A stretch of DNA of 64,000 nucleotides from Siphonodentalium dalli (GCA_032622095.1 CP136066.1:225684961-225748960), one strand, 5' to 3'. Counted from the first letter of the stretch, positions 1 to 11,084 are shown. Notes: a model not told the origin generated them from the sequence alone. A program made the numbers and translations.

Positions 1-540
1 ATAGTATTTATGGTCAGCATGTAGCGAATTTTGGGAGAAAGACAAACTACAGATGACCTTGAAATGTCTCACTGTACCACCTGTTTAATTGATGAGTTGC
101 ATACTCAGTTGACAAATTTTGTATCGGTGTAATTACAGGAGACATACCTACTAAATTCCTTGGTGGCGGCTGTTATCGCCAAAACTGGAGTGGGCTCGAG
201 ATGTGCCAAATTGGGTTATTATTTCTAAAAACTCGGGGCAGGTCCATTCCCGCCAACAAAGGAAGAGAGTAAGTGTTAATGTCAGGGTATATGCCACCTG
301 GGAACAGACTAGCCCCCTGTCCATGATCCTAAAAATACAACAATACACAGTTCATACTTTTATTGAGACACACTACCCGTGTGATACAGTTTAATAATCA
401 ATTAATAGTCAACACAAACGCGTGAATCAAACGCGACGTAAATTACTTTCCGAAACAGGCTAACCATTTGAAAATTTTAAATCGGGATTGTCTAAAACCC
501 TATGTAGATAAGACATAACTAGAAGAAGAACAAGGAGGGT
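1..540. other. No recognised feature
   Basis: AT-rich sequence with only short open frames on both strands. No repeat shared with the rest of the window and no protein similarity was recognised. It lies downstream of the tyrosine recombinase remnant (minus strand), so it may hold that element's 3' end, but nothing in the sequence proves it. Confidence 0.5.
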
Positions 541-780
541 ACTCCTGGAGAAAAACAGACATGCCCTTCCAAGACTACCCCTCTGGAGAGAGTATATATT
601 TGTGTGTGGGCCCGTGAAATTAGAATTCCACCTGTGGTGCAGAAAGTGCCCAAACTACCCCACAACCACAGACGGAACTGTGTTAATTGTACGACACCCC
701 TCGTTTGCACTGAGAGAGTGCCCGAGAGTGCCACAATTTGGACCTGGATGCCCCTTGAATATTTCAAAGGGGATTTATAC

Positions 781-1613
781 GAATGTATTTTAATAATGCG
801 TTTGACCCCCATCGCCACACACGACGGATTTGTAAATATGTATACCCCATGGTGGCCACAAGGGAACAACCAATCCAATCGGGAAGCTATGAGGTTTGAT
901 AGTGTTTCGCGAGATGGCACAAACAGGTCCAAGGTCCTCTTGAATAAGTTGTAAAAATTGGTTTTCCTTCCATATATGCAAATAAAACTGAAAAATTGGT
1001 AGCTTGACGATGCAGTCTTATTGCAGTCTTATTGTGGCTTATTGGACAGATTGTGTTTGAAGTTGTGGAAGATCCGCGAAACACCCATGGGCATCGAAAT
1101 GACAATCAGTAAGTTGAAGTACGGACGAAAAGATCGTGGTTGACGAAGGACACAACACTCCGATACGGGCTAGAGCAAAAAATGCTGTTAGAAAAATTGC
1201 TGTGAGTAATTTTCCCTCAATATTTAAGGAGGCAATTAAATGTGCAGCTTCCACTAGCTTCAAAGGCATAGGAAGAGAAACCGGAAGCCTAACATCAAGC
1301 GTTTGATGGTTTCGTTCGGTGGCCATTAGTACTTTGCGGATACAAAAATTATTGGGTGTAATCTTCGATGCCCCCGATCTTATGAAAAAAGGAAAGTGCC
1401 AATATGACGGATTTGATGGTACTTGTGGCAAAGCCTGTGCGATGTAGATGAGCAATGAATAACCAGAGGATATGTATTGCTATGTGGTTACAAAATAATT
1501 GAAATTTGTGCAATGCATTCTTGTGCTGAGTCATTGAACTGGGAGCCAGTTTTTGAGCAATTAGTTGATTGGCCGATTCAGCAAGTGCTGCAGGGACCAT
1601 ACGAGTGGGACCA
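781..1613 (-). pseudogene. Tyrosine recombinase of a DIRS-like retroelement, frameshifted remnant
   Basis: Reading the minus strand, overlapping frames together give a nearly full tyrosine recombinase, the enzyme that integrates DIRS/Ngaro-type retroelement DNA. About 1600-1360 encodes the N-terminal SAM-like DNA-binding part (LAESANQLIAQKLAPSSMTQ, then KNALHKFQLFC). About 1350-1150 carries the LPVSLP stretch and the AFFALARIG motif, where the R is the expected first catalytic arginine. About 1010-960 reads LFAYMEGKPI, as in the domain's central part. About 880 reads PHSFPIG, matching the HxxR box with the R mutated to P. About 830-782 reads RRVWRWGSNALLKYI, with the expected nucleophilic tyrosine at codon 787-785. 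The pieces lie in different frames, so the gene is dead. The RNase H piece upstream on the same strand (2302-2487) supports an RT-RNase H-recombinase order. A Crypton is less likely because of that RNase H. Confidence 0.8.
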
Positions 1614-1636
1614 ACGTCGGCTCTGTTCTATATGTT

Positions 1637-2221
1637 AACCAATACAGGTAGGTGGGTGCCTGACAAGGTAACACATCAGCCCGGGTCAACGAAAATCACA
1701 CCTAGCCCTCCGGATTGACAATAACAAGTCAGAATGGAGTACTGGCTGGCGGACCTTACGGCCTTTCCGTTTGTCAACATAAGTATAGTAAAAGAAATAG
1801 TGGCTTACAACCTATCCGTCATATAATTTCCCCACATAATGAAGGTGGTGCACAAAAGTATGGATGTCAAAAGAAAGGGGGGGGGTTGTCTGCTATAGGC
1901 ATATTAAAGAAGATTCGAGGCTAAATGTGATGATGACCAGGGTTCCAATTTCTCGCATACAAATTGCACCTCGTTGTGATGACATGAATTATGAGGTGTA
2001 AGCTGGACCCTGGAGCGGTTTATTAGAAAATAATTTTAGAACGTATCCCACAAAAACAAGATTATTTAATGCCAAAGGTAGGATTTTTAATTTTTTGAAA
2101 ATTACTCACAATGAGTTAAAAAGATGCCAACATGTTTTGACAAGACCATCATCAGTTGCAGGTTGCTGACTATATGCCATGCTAAGCGCATTTCACATCA
2201 CGTTTCGACTCGTTATCCGCA
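1637..2221 (+). repeat. Dispersed repeat family D, copy 1
   Basis: A ~585-bp non-coding repeat. It starts near AACCAATACAGGTAGGTGGG and ends near CGTTTCGACTCGTTATCCGC. Diverged copies lie at 19596-20184 (inverted), 23834-24362 and 38395-38765 (partial). All share internal marks such as a run like GACCTGGTCATCATCA in reverse and GATCATCATCAGTTGCAG-type sequence near the right end. No ORF, terminal inverted repeat or clear target duplication is seen, so the class is unknown. This copy sits inside the recombinase remnant and is flanked by a ~75-bp direct repeat of recombinase-coding DNA (1553-1629 and 2226-2337). Confidence 0.75.
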
Positions 2222-2225
2222 ATGT

Positions 2226-2337
2226 TTGAGCAACTAGTTTATTGGCCGATTCAGCAAGTGCTGCAGGGACCATACGAGTGGGGGTGTGGGGGGGGGGGTC
2301 CCGGGACCAACGTCGGCTCTGTTCCAAAATTGCTGGT
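2226..2337 (-). repeat. Second copy of a recombinase-coding segment flanking family D copy 1
   Basis: This stretch repeats 1553-1629 almost base for base (shared core GGCCGATTCAGCAAGTGCTG) but has an extra G-run at about 2281-2300. On the minus strand it encodes the linker between the RNase H tail (EPTLVP) and the start of the recombinase. The two copies bracket family D copy 1 in direct orientation. They could be an unusually long target duplication, or they could mark recombination between two related retroelements. Confidence 0.7.
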
Positions 2338-2487
2338 GAGTTCCCTGCATTCTTTGACCTGTGAACGGAAAATAAGGTCCGCGGCTTTGTTATTCTGCCG
2401 AGCTATATGTTTATCCTTAAATGGAATGTTGTAACATAAGCCTCCTAAAACCAAATGTCTTAACAGATAAAGGATAGAAACGTTTGA
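2302..2487 (-). pseudogene. RNase H C-terminal fragment of the same DIRS-like retroelement
   Basis: The minus strand encodes ILYLLRHLVLGGLCYN, then IPFKDKHIARQNNKAADLI, FRSQV and a linker ending in EPTLVP. This matches the end of the RNase H domain of RT/RNase H/recombinase retroelements, where a HIPG..N..ADALSRFQ-type motif precedes a proline-rich linker and the tyrosine recombinase. Key residues have drifted (ADLIF for ADALS). The reading frame stays open across the fragment. Upstream it is cut by the left arm of family C copy 1 at about 2488, so no reverse transcriptase domain remains in the window. Confidence 0.7.
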
Positions 2488-2742
2488 CGACGTTTTTCTG
2501 GGCCACAAATAATTGCACATCTCGAAAAATAACACTTGAAAAAACGATATCTGAACACTCAGAGCTTTGATGGGTGGGTTCATCGACTCGAATCAAATAT
2601 TGTTTACCCCCGAAGCCACAGAAATAGTAATAGTAATAGTAATCTCTCTCTTGCTGATTAATCTACTTCATTATTCAATCCTCAGTTGGGTCAAATGTCC
2701 AAATATGTGGAATAATAGTAATAACATGATCATATCGGTCAC

Positions 2743-2815
2743 ATTAACAGCCCTCGGGCTTATTAGCGGCCCTCGACTTCGTCTCGAATCGCTAATAGGC
2801 CCTTGGGCTGTTAAT
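2743..2815. repeat. Hairpin inside family C copy 1
   Basis: Inverted arms pair ATTAACAGCCCTCGGGCTTA with TAGGCCCTTGGGCTGTTAAT around a short CGACTTCGTCTCG centre. The stem is nearly perfect and more GC-rich than its surroundings. No function is known. Confidence 0.75.
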
Positions 2816-2850
2816 CATTCCTGCTGGGCCGTTAATAAATCAGATCGCCC

Positions 2851-3236
2851 TAAAAGACCATGCTAATGTTATGTTATATGAAACATATTCCATTGTATAT
2901 ATATACCATTTGAAAGAGGAAGGTTCAAAACATTGCATTATCAACTTATCCGGTCGAATAGAATGTGAAAGTGTTGTTTTTTGTCAATGTACCGACGTGT
3001 GTTCTGTGATTAATTTCAATCTGGTCTGTACTGCTAGTTTATTATTCTCAATGGAAGGGGAATAACTCTATATCTTAGTTGGGAAAATGTGAGAATCTCT
3101 ATCACTTGGTGGACACTCATATGCTGCTCTGTATTCTGGTTGGATATAATATAGTTTTGGTTCCTCTTCTAAATTGTATATAATGTGGAATGTGTTGCGT
3201 ATAATGTGATCTTGACATTCGATAAATGGGCCTTTT
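2851..3236 (+). mobile_element. Family B MITE, copy 1 (degraded ends)
   Basis: A non-coding element of ~390 bp. It shares its body with the family B copies at 42833-43267 and 46922-47353, including ACCATTTGAAAGAGGAAG, TTATCCGGTCGAATA and GGGGAATAACTCTAT. The termini are worn: the left end reads AAAAGACCATG instead of AAAGGCCCACT, and the right end reads AAATGGGCC. It lies between the arms of family C copy 1, so it may have inserted there. Short ORFs across it are incidental. Confidence 0.7.
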
Positions 3237-3459
3237 CTCTCGGTTATATTGGACTGAAACGGTTGGAAAATTTCAAATAGAAACTAAGTGGGATGCAAAT
3301 GGAATTTCCATGACTCGGTAATGTGGGTCAGTTTTAAGGGGTTGGATGCAGTTGGAAATTATAAGCTGGAGCCCCCTCCTAATAAAGACCCTCTAGCCAC
3401 GCCCCTAGTCATCGTTAAAGTTAAGGCGACTGGCCATGGTATAGGGCGTGAATCATTGA

Positions 3460-3522
3460 CAGAGGGTGGATTTAGTGATGCTACCCTGCCTATCGGGTTA
3501 GCATTACTAAACGCACCCTCTG
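3460..3522. repeat. Hairpin, ~27-bp arms
   Basis: CAGAGGGTGGATTTAGTGAT pairs with GCATTACTAAACGCACCCTC across an eight-base loop. Both strands are open here only because the arms mirror each other. It lies inside family C copy 1. Confidence 0.75.
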
Positions 3523-4477
3523 TGGACCTTGTTCTGCAACCCAATGCGTATATCAGTAAACATGCTGTTGTCAGTCGGAACCGGCTGATGGGCAGCGTGC
3601 AACCGGGGGTACGAACTTATCGAGCGGTCTAACGGGTGTACGCCATGCGAAGATACTCGTGGATCGCCAAGTTGTCCAAAGGGATTGAAATGTCGGTGTT
3701 GATTCTCAAAGATGCATAATCCGAATTAAAGTTCCCAAATTACTAGTTTTATGGCCTCGGGGGTAAAAGGATATTTGATTCGAGTCGAGGAACCCACCAA
3801 TCAAAGCTCATAGTTATCAGATATCGATTTTTGAATTTTTTATTTCTCGAGATATGTACTTTTTGGTGACTCAGAAAAAAATCGTCAAGGCCGCAATCTC
3901 AGACAAATTTGTTGAACAAAATGTTGATAAATAACACGTGTTGGACAATTGTATGCAATAGTTGACCGCCGTTAGCATTAATTGGCAGTTAATCGATTCT
4001 GGTAATTGAAGTGGCATTTAAAAAAATCTTGTTGTTGGAATCTGATTGTATGGGGACCACCGGATCGGATTGAGTACCTTTAATATGATTCAATTAAGCT
4101 GCTGTCATCACCCTTGTTTTTCTAAGTGTTCAATGGGAACACTACACTAGTTTCCAGCTAACTGTCTATTAAAGGCCCACTTAATTTTCGAAACCCCAGA
4201 CAATTTTATATAAAATATATATGCCATCTGAAAGAGGAGCTCCAAAACATTTTATTGTATTCGGTGTAATAAACTGTGAACATGTTGTTTTTGTTGAGAT
4301 ACCGATTTGTGTTATGTGCTCAAGCTTCATTATTTTCAATGGAAGGGGAATAACTATATATCTTAATATATATAGCAGATATGGCACAGTAACATTTTAT
4401 ATATACGTCTCCGAAACATGCCGAGCGTTGCTCTTTGGACATGTCTGGGAATATACAATAAACAATGCGCCTATTTT

Positions 4478-4724
4478 TAGAAGCAAATTAAATTTTTGAG
4501 ACAGTGAAATGTTTTTTTTTTTAATTAGGTGGGATTCGAACCCCGGCCATGACAGCGAGCGCGCCTTGCGATTCAAAGTCCGACGTCACTGAAGCGACGG
4601 TGGCCGTGAGGTATTGACGTCGGACTTTGAGTCGCAATGCATGCTCGCCGTCATGGGCCGGGGTTAGAATCCCACATAATTACCAAAAAAAATTGCGCTG
4701 TCTCAAAAATTTAATTTGCTTCTA
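4478..4724. repeat. Foldback with tRNA-like (SINE-like) arms
   Basis: Two inverted ~110-bp arms meet near 4590-4612. Each arm carries a tRNA-type B box: GGTTCGAATCC on the minus strand (4532-4542) and GGTTAGAATCC on the plus strand (4662-4672). On the plus strand TGGCCGTGAGG (4601-4611) looks like an A box and is followed by GTCGGACTTTGAGTCGC, as in type-II (Ser/Leu) tRNAs. On the minus strand the B box is followed by an A-rich tail. This suggests two head-to-head copies of a tRNA-derived SINE, or a MITE that captured one. Neither arm is a foldable tRNA gene. Confidence 0.6.
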
Positions 4725-4856
4725 TATATATATCTTAAGATATAGTTATTCCCCTTCCATTTAACATATACATTTTTAGTTTGAATTCTGTTGCATTATG
4801 GGAGCCATAACGGGGACAAAATTTATATTATTTCAGCTGTTTTCTATTTCTCTATG

Positions 4857-4953
4857 GTTCCGAGAATTACGTTAAATAACCCACGAGAGGTGAAAGACGT
4901 CGGTAAGAAACGTCTCTCGCCTCGAGTGAATTATTGATCCTAATTCTCGGAAC
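4857..4953. repeat. Imperfect inverted repeat, 97 bp
   Basis: GTTCCGAGAATTACG at the left pairs with CCTAATTCTCGGAAC at the right, and an inner CGAGAGGTGAAAGACG pairs with CGTCTCTCGCCTCG. It interrupts a stretch of family B body that starts over again at 5236, so it is probably an insertion. Confidence 0.65.
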
Positions 4954-5640
4954 TAGTTGATTACTCTATTTATTACACTCCTGCATCAATTTGGTTCGCC
5001 AAATATGATTAAAAAACCCAGAATTAATCCATGAAAGTCACGATGTAGAGAAAGATCAACCATTGAAAATTCAGTCTAGATCAGTAAGCGACGTAACGTG
5101 AATGACGTCACGGGAAATGACATAATTCACTAGACAGTGTCATTACCATTTTTATTTAACAGCATTATCAATGGAAATCGGAGTGTAATAAATAAATATA
5201 AGAATTAACACATAGAGTTGTTCGCTTTCAATTGAAAATACATTTTTAGATTTAATTCTGTTGTTTTCTGGCAGGCATAACGGGGAAAATCTTTCTATGA
5301 TTTCAGCTGTTTTCTATTTCTCTATGGGCATCTTCTGAGATACAGACGTGATGGAATATAGTATTTTAATCATATTTTATGGCATAAAACCGTATATCAA
5401 TGCACTATAAAATAATATGATCATACGCTAGCGTAATTAACGAACCAAGGCAAACCACTCAGTGTAGCTGTGGCTTTTTTGTTTTATTTGTTTGTTTTTT
5501 ATTTATCAAAATCTGTTTATAGATTCCCTGGTATTCCCTTCAAATAAAATTTACATAAGCCTATATTTCCTGGGTGGTGATTATCACTAAAAGTAATTAG
5601 AGTAAAATTAGACCAATCGTACTTCCGCGTAGTCTTGATT

Positions 5641-6410
5641 GACGGAATTCTGACTTTATAAACTCGGAATTCTCTCTTTTTAACTCGGAATTCTCTCTTT
5701 TTAACTCGGAATTCTGACTTTATAACTCGGAATTTTGACTTTTTAACTCGGAATTCTGACTTTATAAACTCGGAATTTTGACTTTATAAACTCGGAATTA
5801 TGACTTTATAAACTCGGAATTATGACTTTACAAACTCGGAATTCTATCTTTATAACTCGGAATGTTGACTTTATTAACTCGGATTTCTGACTTTATAACT
5901 CGGAATTTTGACTTTATAACTCGGAATTCTGACTTTATAACTCGGAATTCTGACTTTATAACTCGGAATTCTGACTTTATAAACTCGGAATTCTGACTTT
6001 ATAAACTCGGAATTTTGACTTTTAACTCGGAATTATGACTTTATTAACCAGATTTCTTACTTTAAAACTCGGAATTTTGACTTTATTAACTCAGATTTCT
6101 TACTTTAAAACTCGGAATTCTATCTTTGTAACTCGGAATTTTGACTTTATTAACTCAGATTTCTTACTTTATAACTCGGAATTCTGTCTTTTTAACTCAG
6201 AATTCTGACTTTATAAACTCGGAATTTTGACTTTATAACTCGGAATTCTGTCTTTTTAACTCAGAATTCTGACTTTATAAACTCGGAATTCTGACTTTCC
6301 AAACTCGGAATTCTTTCATTATAATTCGGAATTTTGACTTCATCAACTTGGAATTCTGTCTTTTAACTCGGAATTCTGACGTTTATTAACTCGGTATTCT
6401 GACTTTATAA
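5641..6410 (+). repeat. Minisatellite, ~22-bp unit, about 34 copies
   Basis: The unit is close to AACTCGGAATTCTGACTT plus TATA, 21-23 bp long with frequent small indels and substitutions. The array is imperfect throughout, so it is not newly homogenised. Stops occur in all frames. It lies inside family B copy 2. Confidence 0.9.
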
Positions 6411-6689
6411 ATAACAAAACACACAAATTATTGTATGACGTTTATATAGATAGGAGAATGTTGCACATCGACTGATTTGTGTTGGCCTCTTGACAGCCGA
6501 TTACGACAATAATGCTTTAGGCCTACCGATCTACTGTGCGACAAAAGTGCTCCCCAAATTCAAAAAATAGAGCGTCGTATTAGTTAATAATTGGTGACGT
6601 CACAAAATCAGATATAGCCTATATACGACCCAAAGCGGCTTTGGTTCGTTATAATCGTTGACTCGAAAATTAAATGGGCCTTTAAAGTT

Positions 6690-7190
6690 CTGCCTGTGAC
6701 AGGACTGGCAGTTTTAACATCTTAAAAGTGCCCTCTTAGACTAAGTCTCTACGCACTTCAAAGGTTTAACACTTAGGTGCTTCGACCTCATTATGATTCG
6801 AATTGAGTCATGACTCAACTGAGGTTCTCCAAAGTAGCATTTGGGAGAGGGATAACACCATGTTTCTGGAAAGGGGCCCCCAGGCCCTTTCAGTAAACCC
6901 TCATTTTTAACATTCGGTGTATCTATCTATATATATATGCATATTAAAGGGGGACTGTACATTAAATCCGGCCATTTATGAAACATCTCCTTGTATATTC
7001 AACATAATATATGCTACAAATGAACCATGGATTAGTGCAACATACACTCATTTGTTCTGGCAACGAGATGACCTATGATATGTGCATGAATGTATGTAAA
7101 CCATTTGACTCTTTCCGTGTATTGAGGAATTTGCAACAACTATGTAAACTTACTTAACTGAATTATTTTTTACGAATACTTTTTAACTAC
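6690..7190. other. No recognised feature
   Basis: AT-rich spacer between family B copy 2 and the 45-bp minisatellite. No ORF of note, RNA gene or shared repeat was recognised. Confidence 0.5.
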
Positions 7191-7194
7191 GTAT

Positions 7195-8590
7195 GTGTTT
7201 GTAACTACTCGTCCAGCACACAAAAACGAACACATTTTACTACATGTGTATAACTAATCGTCCAACATACAATGGTAAGATGTAACTACATTTGTATGTA
7301 ACTACTCGTCCCGCGGACGAGATAACCTCTAACTACATGTGTGTAACTACTCGTCCCGCGGACGCGATAACCTTTAACTACATGTGTGTAACTACTCGTC
7401 CCGCGGACGCGATAACCTTTAACTACATGTGTGTAACTACTCGTCCCGCGGACGCGATAACCTTTAACTACATGTGTGTAACAACTCGTCCCGCGGACGC
7501 GATAACCTTTAACTACATGTGTGTAACTACTCGTCCCGCGGACGCGATAACCTTTAACTACATGTGTGTAACTACTCGTCACACGGACGCGATAACCTGT
7601 AACTACATGTGTGTAACTACTCGTCCCGCGGACGCGATAACCTTTAACTACATGTTGTAACTACTCCTCCCGCGGACGCGATAACCTTTAACTACATGTG
7701 TGTAACTACTCGTCCCGCGAACACGATAACCTTTAAATACATGTGTGTAACTACTCGTCCCGCGGACACGATAACCTCTAAATACATGTGTGTAACTACT
7801 CGTCCCGCGGACGCGATAACCTTTAACTGCATGTGTGTAACTACTCGTCCCGCGGACACGATAACCTTTAACTACATGTGTGTAACTACTCGTCCCGCGG
7901 ACGCGATAACCTTTAACTACATGTGTGTAACTACTCGTCCCGCGGACGCGATAACCTTTAACTCCATGTGTGTAACTACTCGTCCCGCGGACGCGATAAC
8001 CTTTAACTACATGTGTGTAACTACTCGTCCCGCGGACGCGATAACCTTTAACTACATGTGTGTAACTACTCGTCCCGCGGACGCGATAACCTTTAACTAC
8101 ATGTGTGTAACAACTCGTCCCGCGGACGCGATAACCTTTAACTACATGTGTGTAACTACTCGTCCCGCGGACGCGATAACCTTTAACTACATGTGTGTAA
8201 CTACTCGTCACACGGACGCGATAACCTTTAACTACATGTGTGTAACTACTCGTCCCGCGGATGCGATAACCTTTAACTACATGTGTGTAACTACTCGTCA
8301 CACGGACGCGATAACCTTTAACTACATGTGTGTAATAAGCGATAAGCTTTGACAATATTTATGTGTATGCTCGTCCACCGAACAATGATAACCTCTATCT
8401 TCATTTGTGTGTAACTACTCGTCCAATGGACAGCGGTAACCTTTAACTACATTTTTTTGTAACTACCCGTCCTACCGACAGCGATAACCTGTAACTACAT
8501 TTGTATGTACTACTCGTCCCACAGACATCGACAACATTTAGTTACATGTGTATATAACTATTCGTCCAACGGACAGTGTACTATAACTTT

Positions 8591-8627
<37 letters not shown>

Positions 8628-9775
8628 ATTAACTGTCATGTGGACTGTTTTTATGGAGGTGTAACCGTGAGGTAAGTGGACATAACTTGTGTAAAACCCG
8701 AAGGGTTTTACACACAAGTTATGACCACTTACCTCACGGTTACATCTCCATAAAAATAGTCCACATGACAGTTAATCCTTATATTTATATACATTTAGCG
8801 AAAAAGCCACTTTGTAAATGTATTTAAATCGAAAAGTGTATCGTGACAAAAACATCCCAAAATACCCAATAGCACCCTTGGCAAAAGTTAATAGAAACAA
8901 TTTCTCTTCATATTGAAACCCGATGATGTATTAAGTCAATCCTGCGCGAGTCCAAATGCGCCCAAAACATTACGCGTTCGTCTTTCCAAACCCAATAACG
9001 TATCGATGGTGTTATGAGCTTGGTGTTAACTGCAACTAGCCACGTGGGCGCCGACCAATCAGACTGCTGGATTTAGTGTTTACAACACTTAGTATGTAAA
9101 TATATGTGTGTATAAGTACTCGTCCAACGTCCAGCAATAACCTTTAAATACAATTGTGTGTAACTGCTCGTCCTACAAACAGCAATAAACTTTAACTATG
9201 TTCATGTGTAACTATACTCGTCCAACGGCTACATTTAACTACATTGTGTAACTACTCCATGGGTCTACGATAACCTGTAAGAGTAACTACTCATCCAGTG
9301 GACAACAATAACATGTAGCTACATTTGCATGTAACTACCTGTCCCACTGACAGCTATAACCTTCAACTACATTTGAGTGTAATTAGTAACTACTGGTCCA
9401 ACGATAACCTTTAACGATATTATGTGTAACTACTCGTGCAATGACAGTGATAACATTTAAATTTTACATTTGTGTGTAACTACTCATCCAATGGACAGCG
9501 ACAATCTTTAACTATGTTTATGTGTAACCACTCGTCTAACGGAGATGGGGAAACCTGTAACTACATTTATGTGTAACCACTCGTCCATGGGATAACATCA
9601 ACCTTTCAGTACATGGGTGTTAACTACTCGTCCACCTGATTACGATAACATTTAACTATTTTGTTTGTAACTGCTCGTCCAATGGAACACGATAACCTTA
9701 ACTACATTTGTGTGTAACTACTCGTCAAGTGGGAGACGATAATCTTGAATTACATGATTGTGTAACTATTCTGTA
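7195..9775 (+). repeat. Minisatellite, 45-bp unit, homogeneous core with degenerate flanks
   Basis: The unit contains ACTCGTCCCGCGGACGCG followed by ATAACCTTTAACTACATG and TGTGTAA. The core (about 7291-8335, some 23 copies) is nearly uniform. Copies become irregular and CpG-poor at 7195-7290, 8345-8560 and 9090-9775. A long hairpin (8624-8780) and a short unrelated stretch (8790-9085) interrupt the right flank. Because 45 is a multiple of three and the unit lacks stops in one frame on each strand, long ORFs run across it in both directions. Their mirror-image openness argues against real coding. Confidence 0.93.
8624..8780. repeat. Long hairpin, ~77-bp arms, next to a (TA)n run
   Basis: AAGGATTAACTGTCATGTGG at the left is matched by its complement ending TTAATCCTT at the right, with only about four differences over ~77 bp and a GAA loop. 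It follows a (TA) run at 8597-8622. It interrupts the 45-bp minisatellite and probably is a palindromic MITE inserted at a TA-rich site. No second copy was seen in the window. Confidence 0.85.
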
Positions 9776-9779
9776 TAAT

Positions 9780-11084
9780 TAATAGATACATGTACATGCC
9801 TTATACTATTATCGCCTGTTTAAACATTTACACAACCAATGAATAATCAACCGCTCTACTATCCTAACCATTTGTGTTGACTTGTTGATAGCCGAGGGTT
9901 CACGCCTTCCTGTTACCAGCCGACCCATCATGCTGGTTTTTATCTTCCTGCTCGATGGTCCAGTGTGATGTTTGTGTACCTTAGTTATCTAAGTTATCCT
10001 AAGTTAACAGGTCTGATATCACCTTTGCCATATTGGCATAGAACAAAATACACTCATTTGCTCTAGTAATAATGTAAACAATGTCGTAATTACAATAATC
10101 GCCTACAGCGAAGTAAATTATTAAAGTGATGATGTGAAATACTCCGATAAGGTGATCAAATATAAATTGAGAATAAACTTGCTCAAAGTAGTTATTTGTT
10201 GCGAATATTAATCCAAATTGACGATACACACCGTCATTCTTATATATTAATTAAAGGGTTACCGTACGCTATTTTCAATAAACTCCCGGTGATAACAACG
10301 ACCTAATATCGATAATTCATGTATATAGAAAATTAAGTAATTTGAGTCGAAGATATATTCTGTAAGCGTTCAGGTTAATAGGCTATCTTCAAATCAAAGT
10401 TAATAATTTGATATAAATTTAATTCATGGCTGAGCCATACATTAAATTACGAATTTCCGTGTACCAGACGTAATCAAAATATTTCATCGACAGTGGATTT
10501 GGCAGCGCGTGGCACACATGATCGTGTATAAAATTATGTTGATACGGGGCGTAAACTCAAGCCACTCACTGACTTGTGACTATACAATTATGTTAATGAG
10601 TATAAGGGACCAGTATGCATATACTATAACATTTATTTGATACACTTCCGTGAAAACTGTCCAAAAATTACTCGATAACGACAGTTGGTAATTTCGCATT
10701 CCGGCTAATCTGCTAAATTTTCCATCCGTAACATTACTCCTACTCAACATACTTTCAAATAATGGAAATCTGGTTACCTTATTCTACCTTCTCGGAGACT
10801 ATAGAAACCAACAACAACATTTGAGTATAGTATCCCTTTAAATGAAATGAGTCTCGATGGCGAAATCATTTTTGTTAGATTATCGCCGATAGTTGCGGTC
10901 CGAATCGAGATGTAAATATTTAAAAATTGGCGGAGTTCAGACGATATTTTCTACGGAGTGGCATGGTCGGTGTTAGTAGAATGCTACATTCTCCAGGTTG
11001 GCATAGCTCCTGGTACTAACTTATAAATTCCACGAACCCGAACAAGTTCATAATATATCTTTAAAAGATCATAACTAACAAATG
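9780..11084. other. No recognised feature
   Basis: About 1.3 kb of AT-rich DNA with scattered short ORFs on the minus strand that start at arbitrary codons and resemble nothing I recognise. No shared repeat was noticed. Confidence 0.5.

Larger units (their letters stand above)
2488..4083. mobile_element. Family C inverted-repeat element, copy 1 (split, with inserts)
   Basis: The left arm (about 2490-2640) and right arm (about 3690-3890) are inverted copies of the family C core, marked by ACTCGAATCAAATATTGTTT on the left and ATTTGATTCGAGTCGAGGAA on the right. The right end is preserved: CGGATTGAGTACCT followed by TTAA at 4080-4083, as in the complete copy at 12773-13241. The left end lacks the TTAA terminus. 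Between the arms lie two hairpins (2743-2815, 3460-3522) and a family B element (2851-3236). No transposase is present. The right half (3690-4083) is repeated at 51283-51750. Confidence 0.75.
4169..6685 (+). mobile_element. Family B element, copy 2, expanded by nested inserts
   Basis: The left end is TTAA (4169-4172) then AGGCCCACTTAATTTTCG. The right end is CGAAAATTAAATGGGCCT then TTAA (6682-6685). These match the termini of the short family B copies but lie 2.5 kb apart. Inside are a tRNA-like foldback (4478-4724), another inverted repeat (4857-4953), a second partial copy of the family body (5236-5430) and a 22-bp tandem array (5641-6410). The simplest reading is a ~430-bp MITE enlarged by insertion and tandem growth. 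It could also be remnants of two copies with one outer end each. Confidence 0.6.

Noticed and set aside
604-954. Plus-strand ORF of 116 codons as a gene
   Set aside because: It lies opposite the recombinase remnant, which has recognisable motifs on the minus strand; the plus frame has none.
4532-4672. A functional tRNA gene
   Set aside because: B boxes are present, but acceptor stem and anticodon stem do not pair properly and the arms are mirror copies, so a SINE-like or MITE origin fits better.
7286-8355. Long ORFs on both strands with 15-residue repeats
   Set aside because: They follow from a 45-bp period with a stop-free unit on both strands. Mirror-image openness and non-coding flanks with the same decaying unit argue against a protein.
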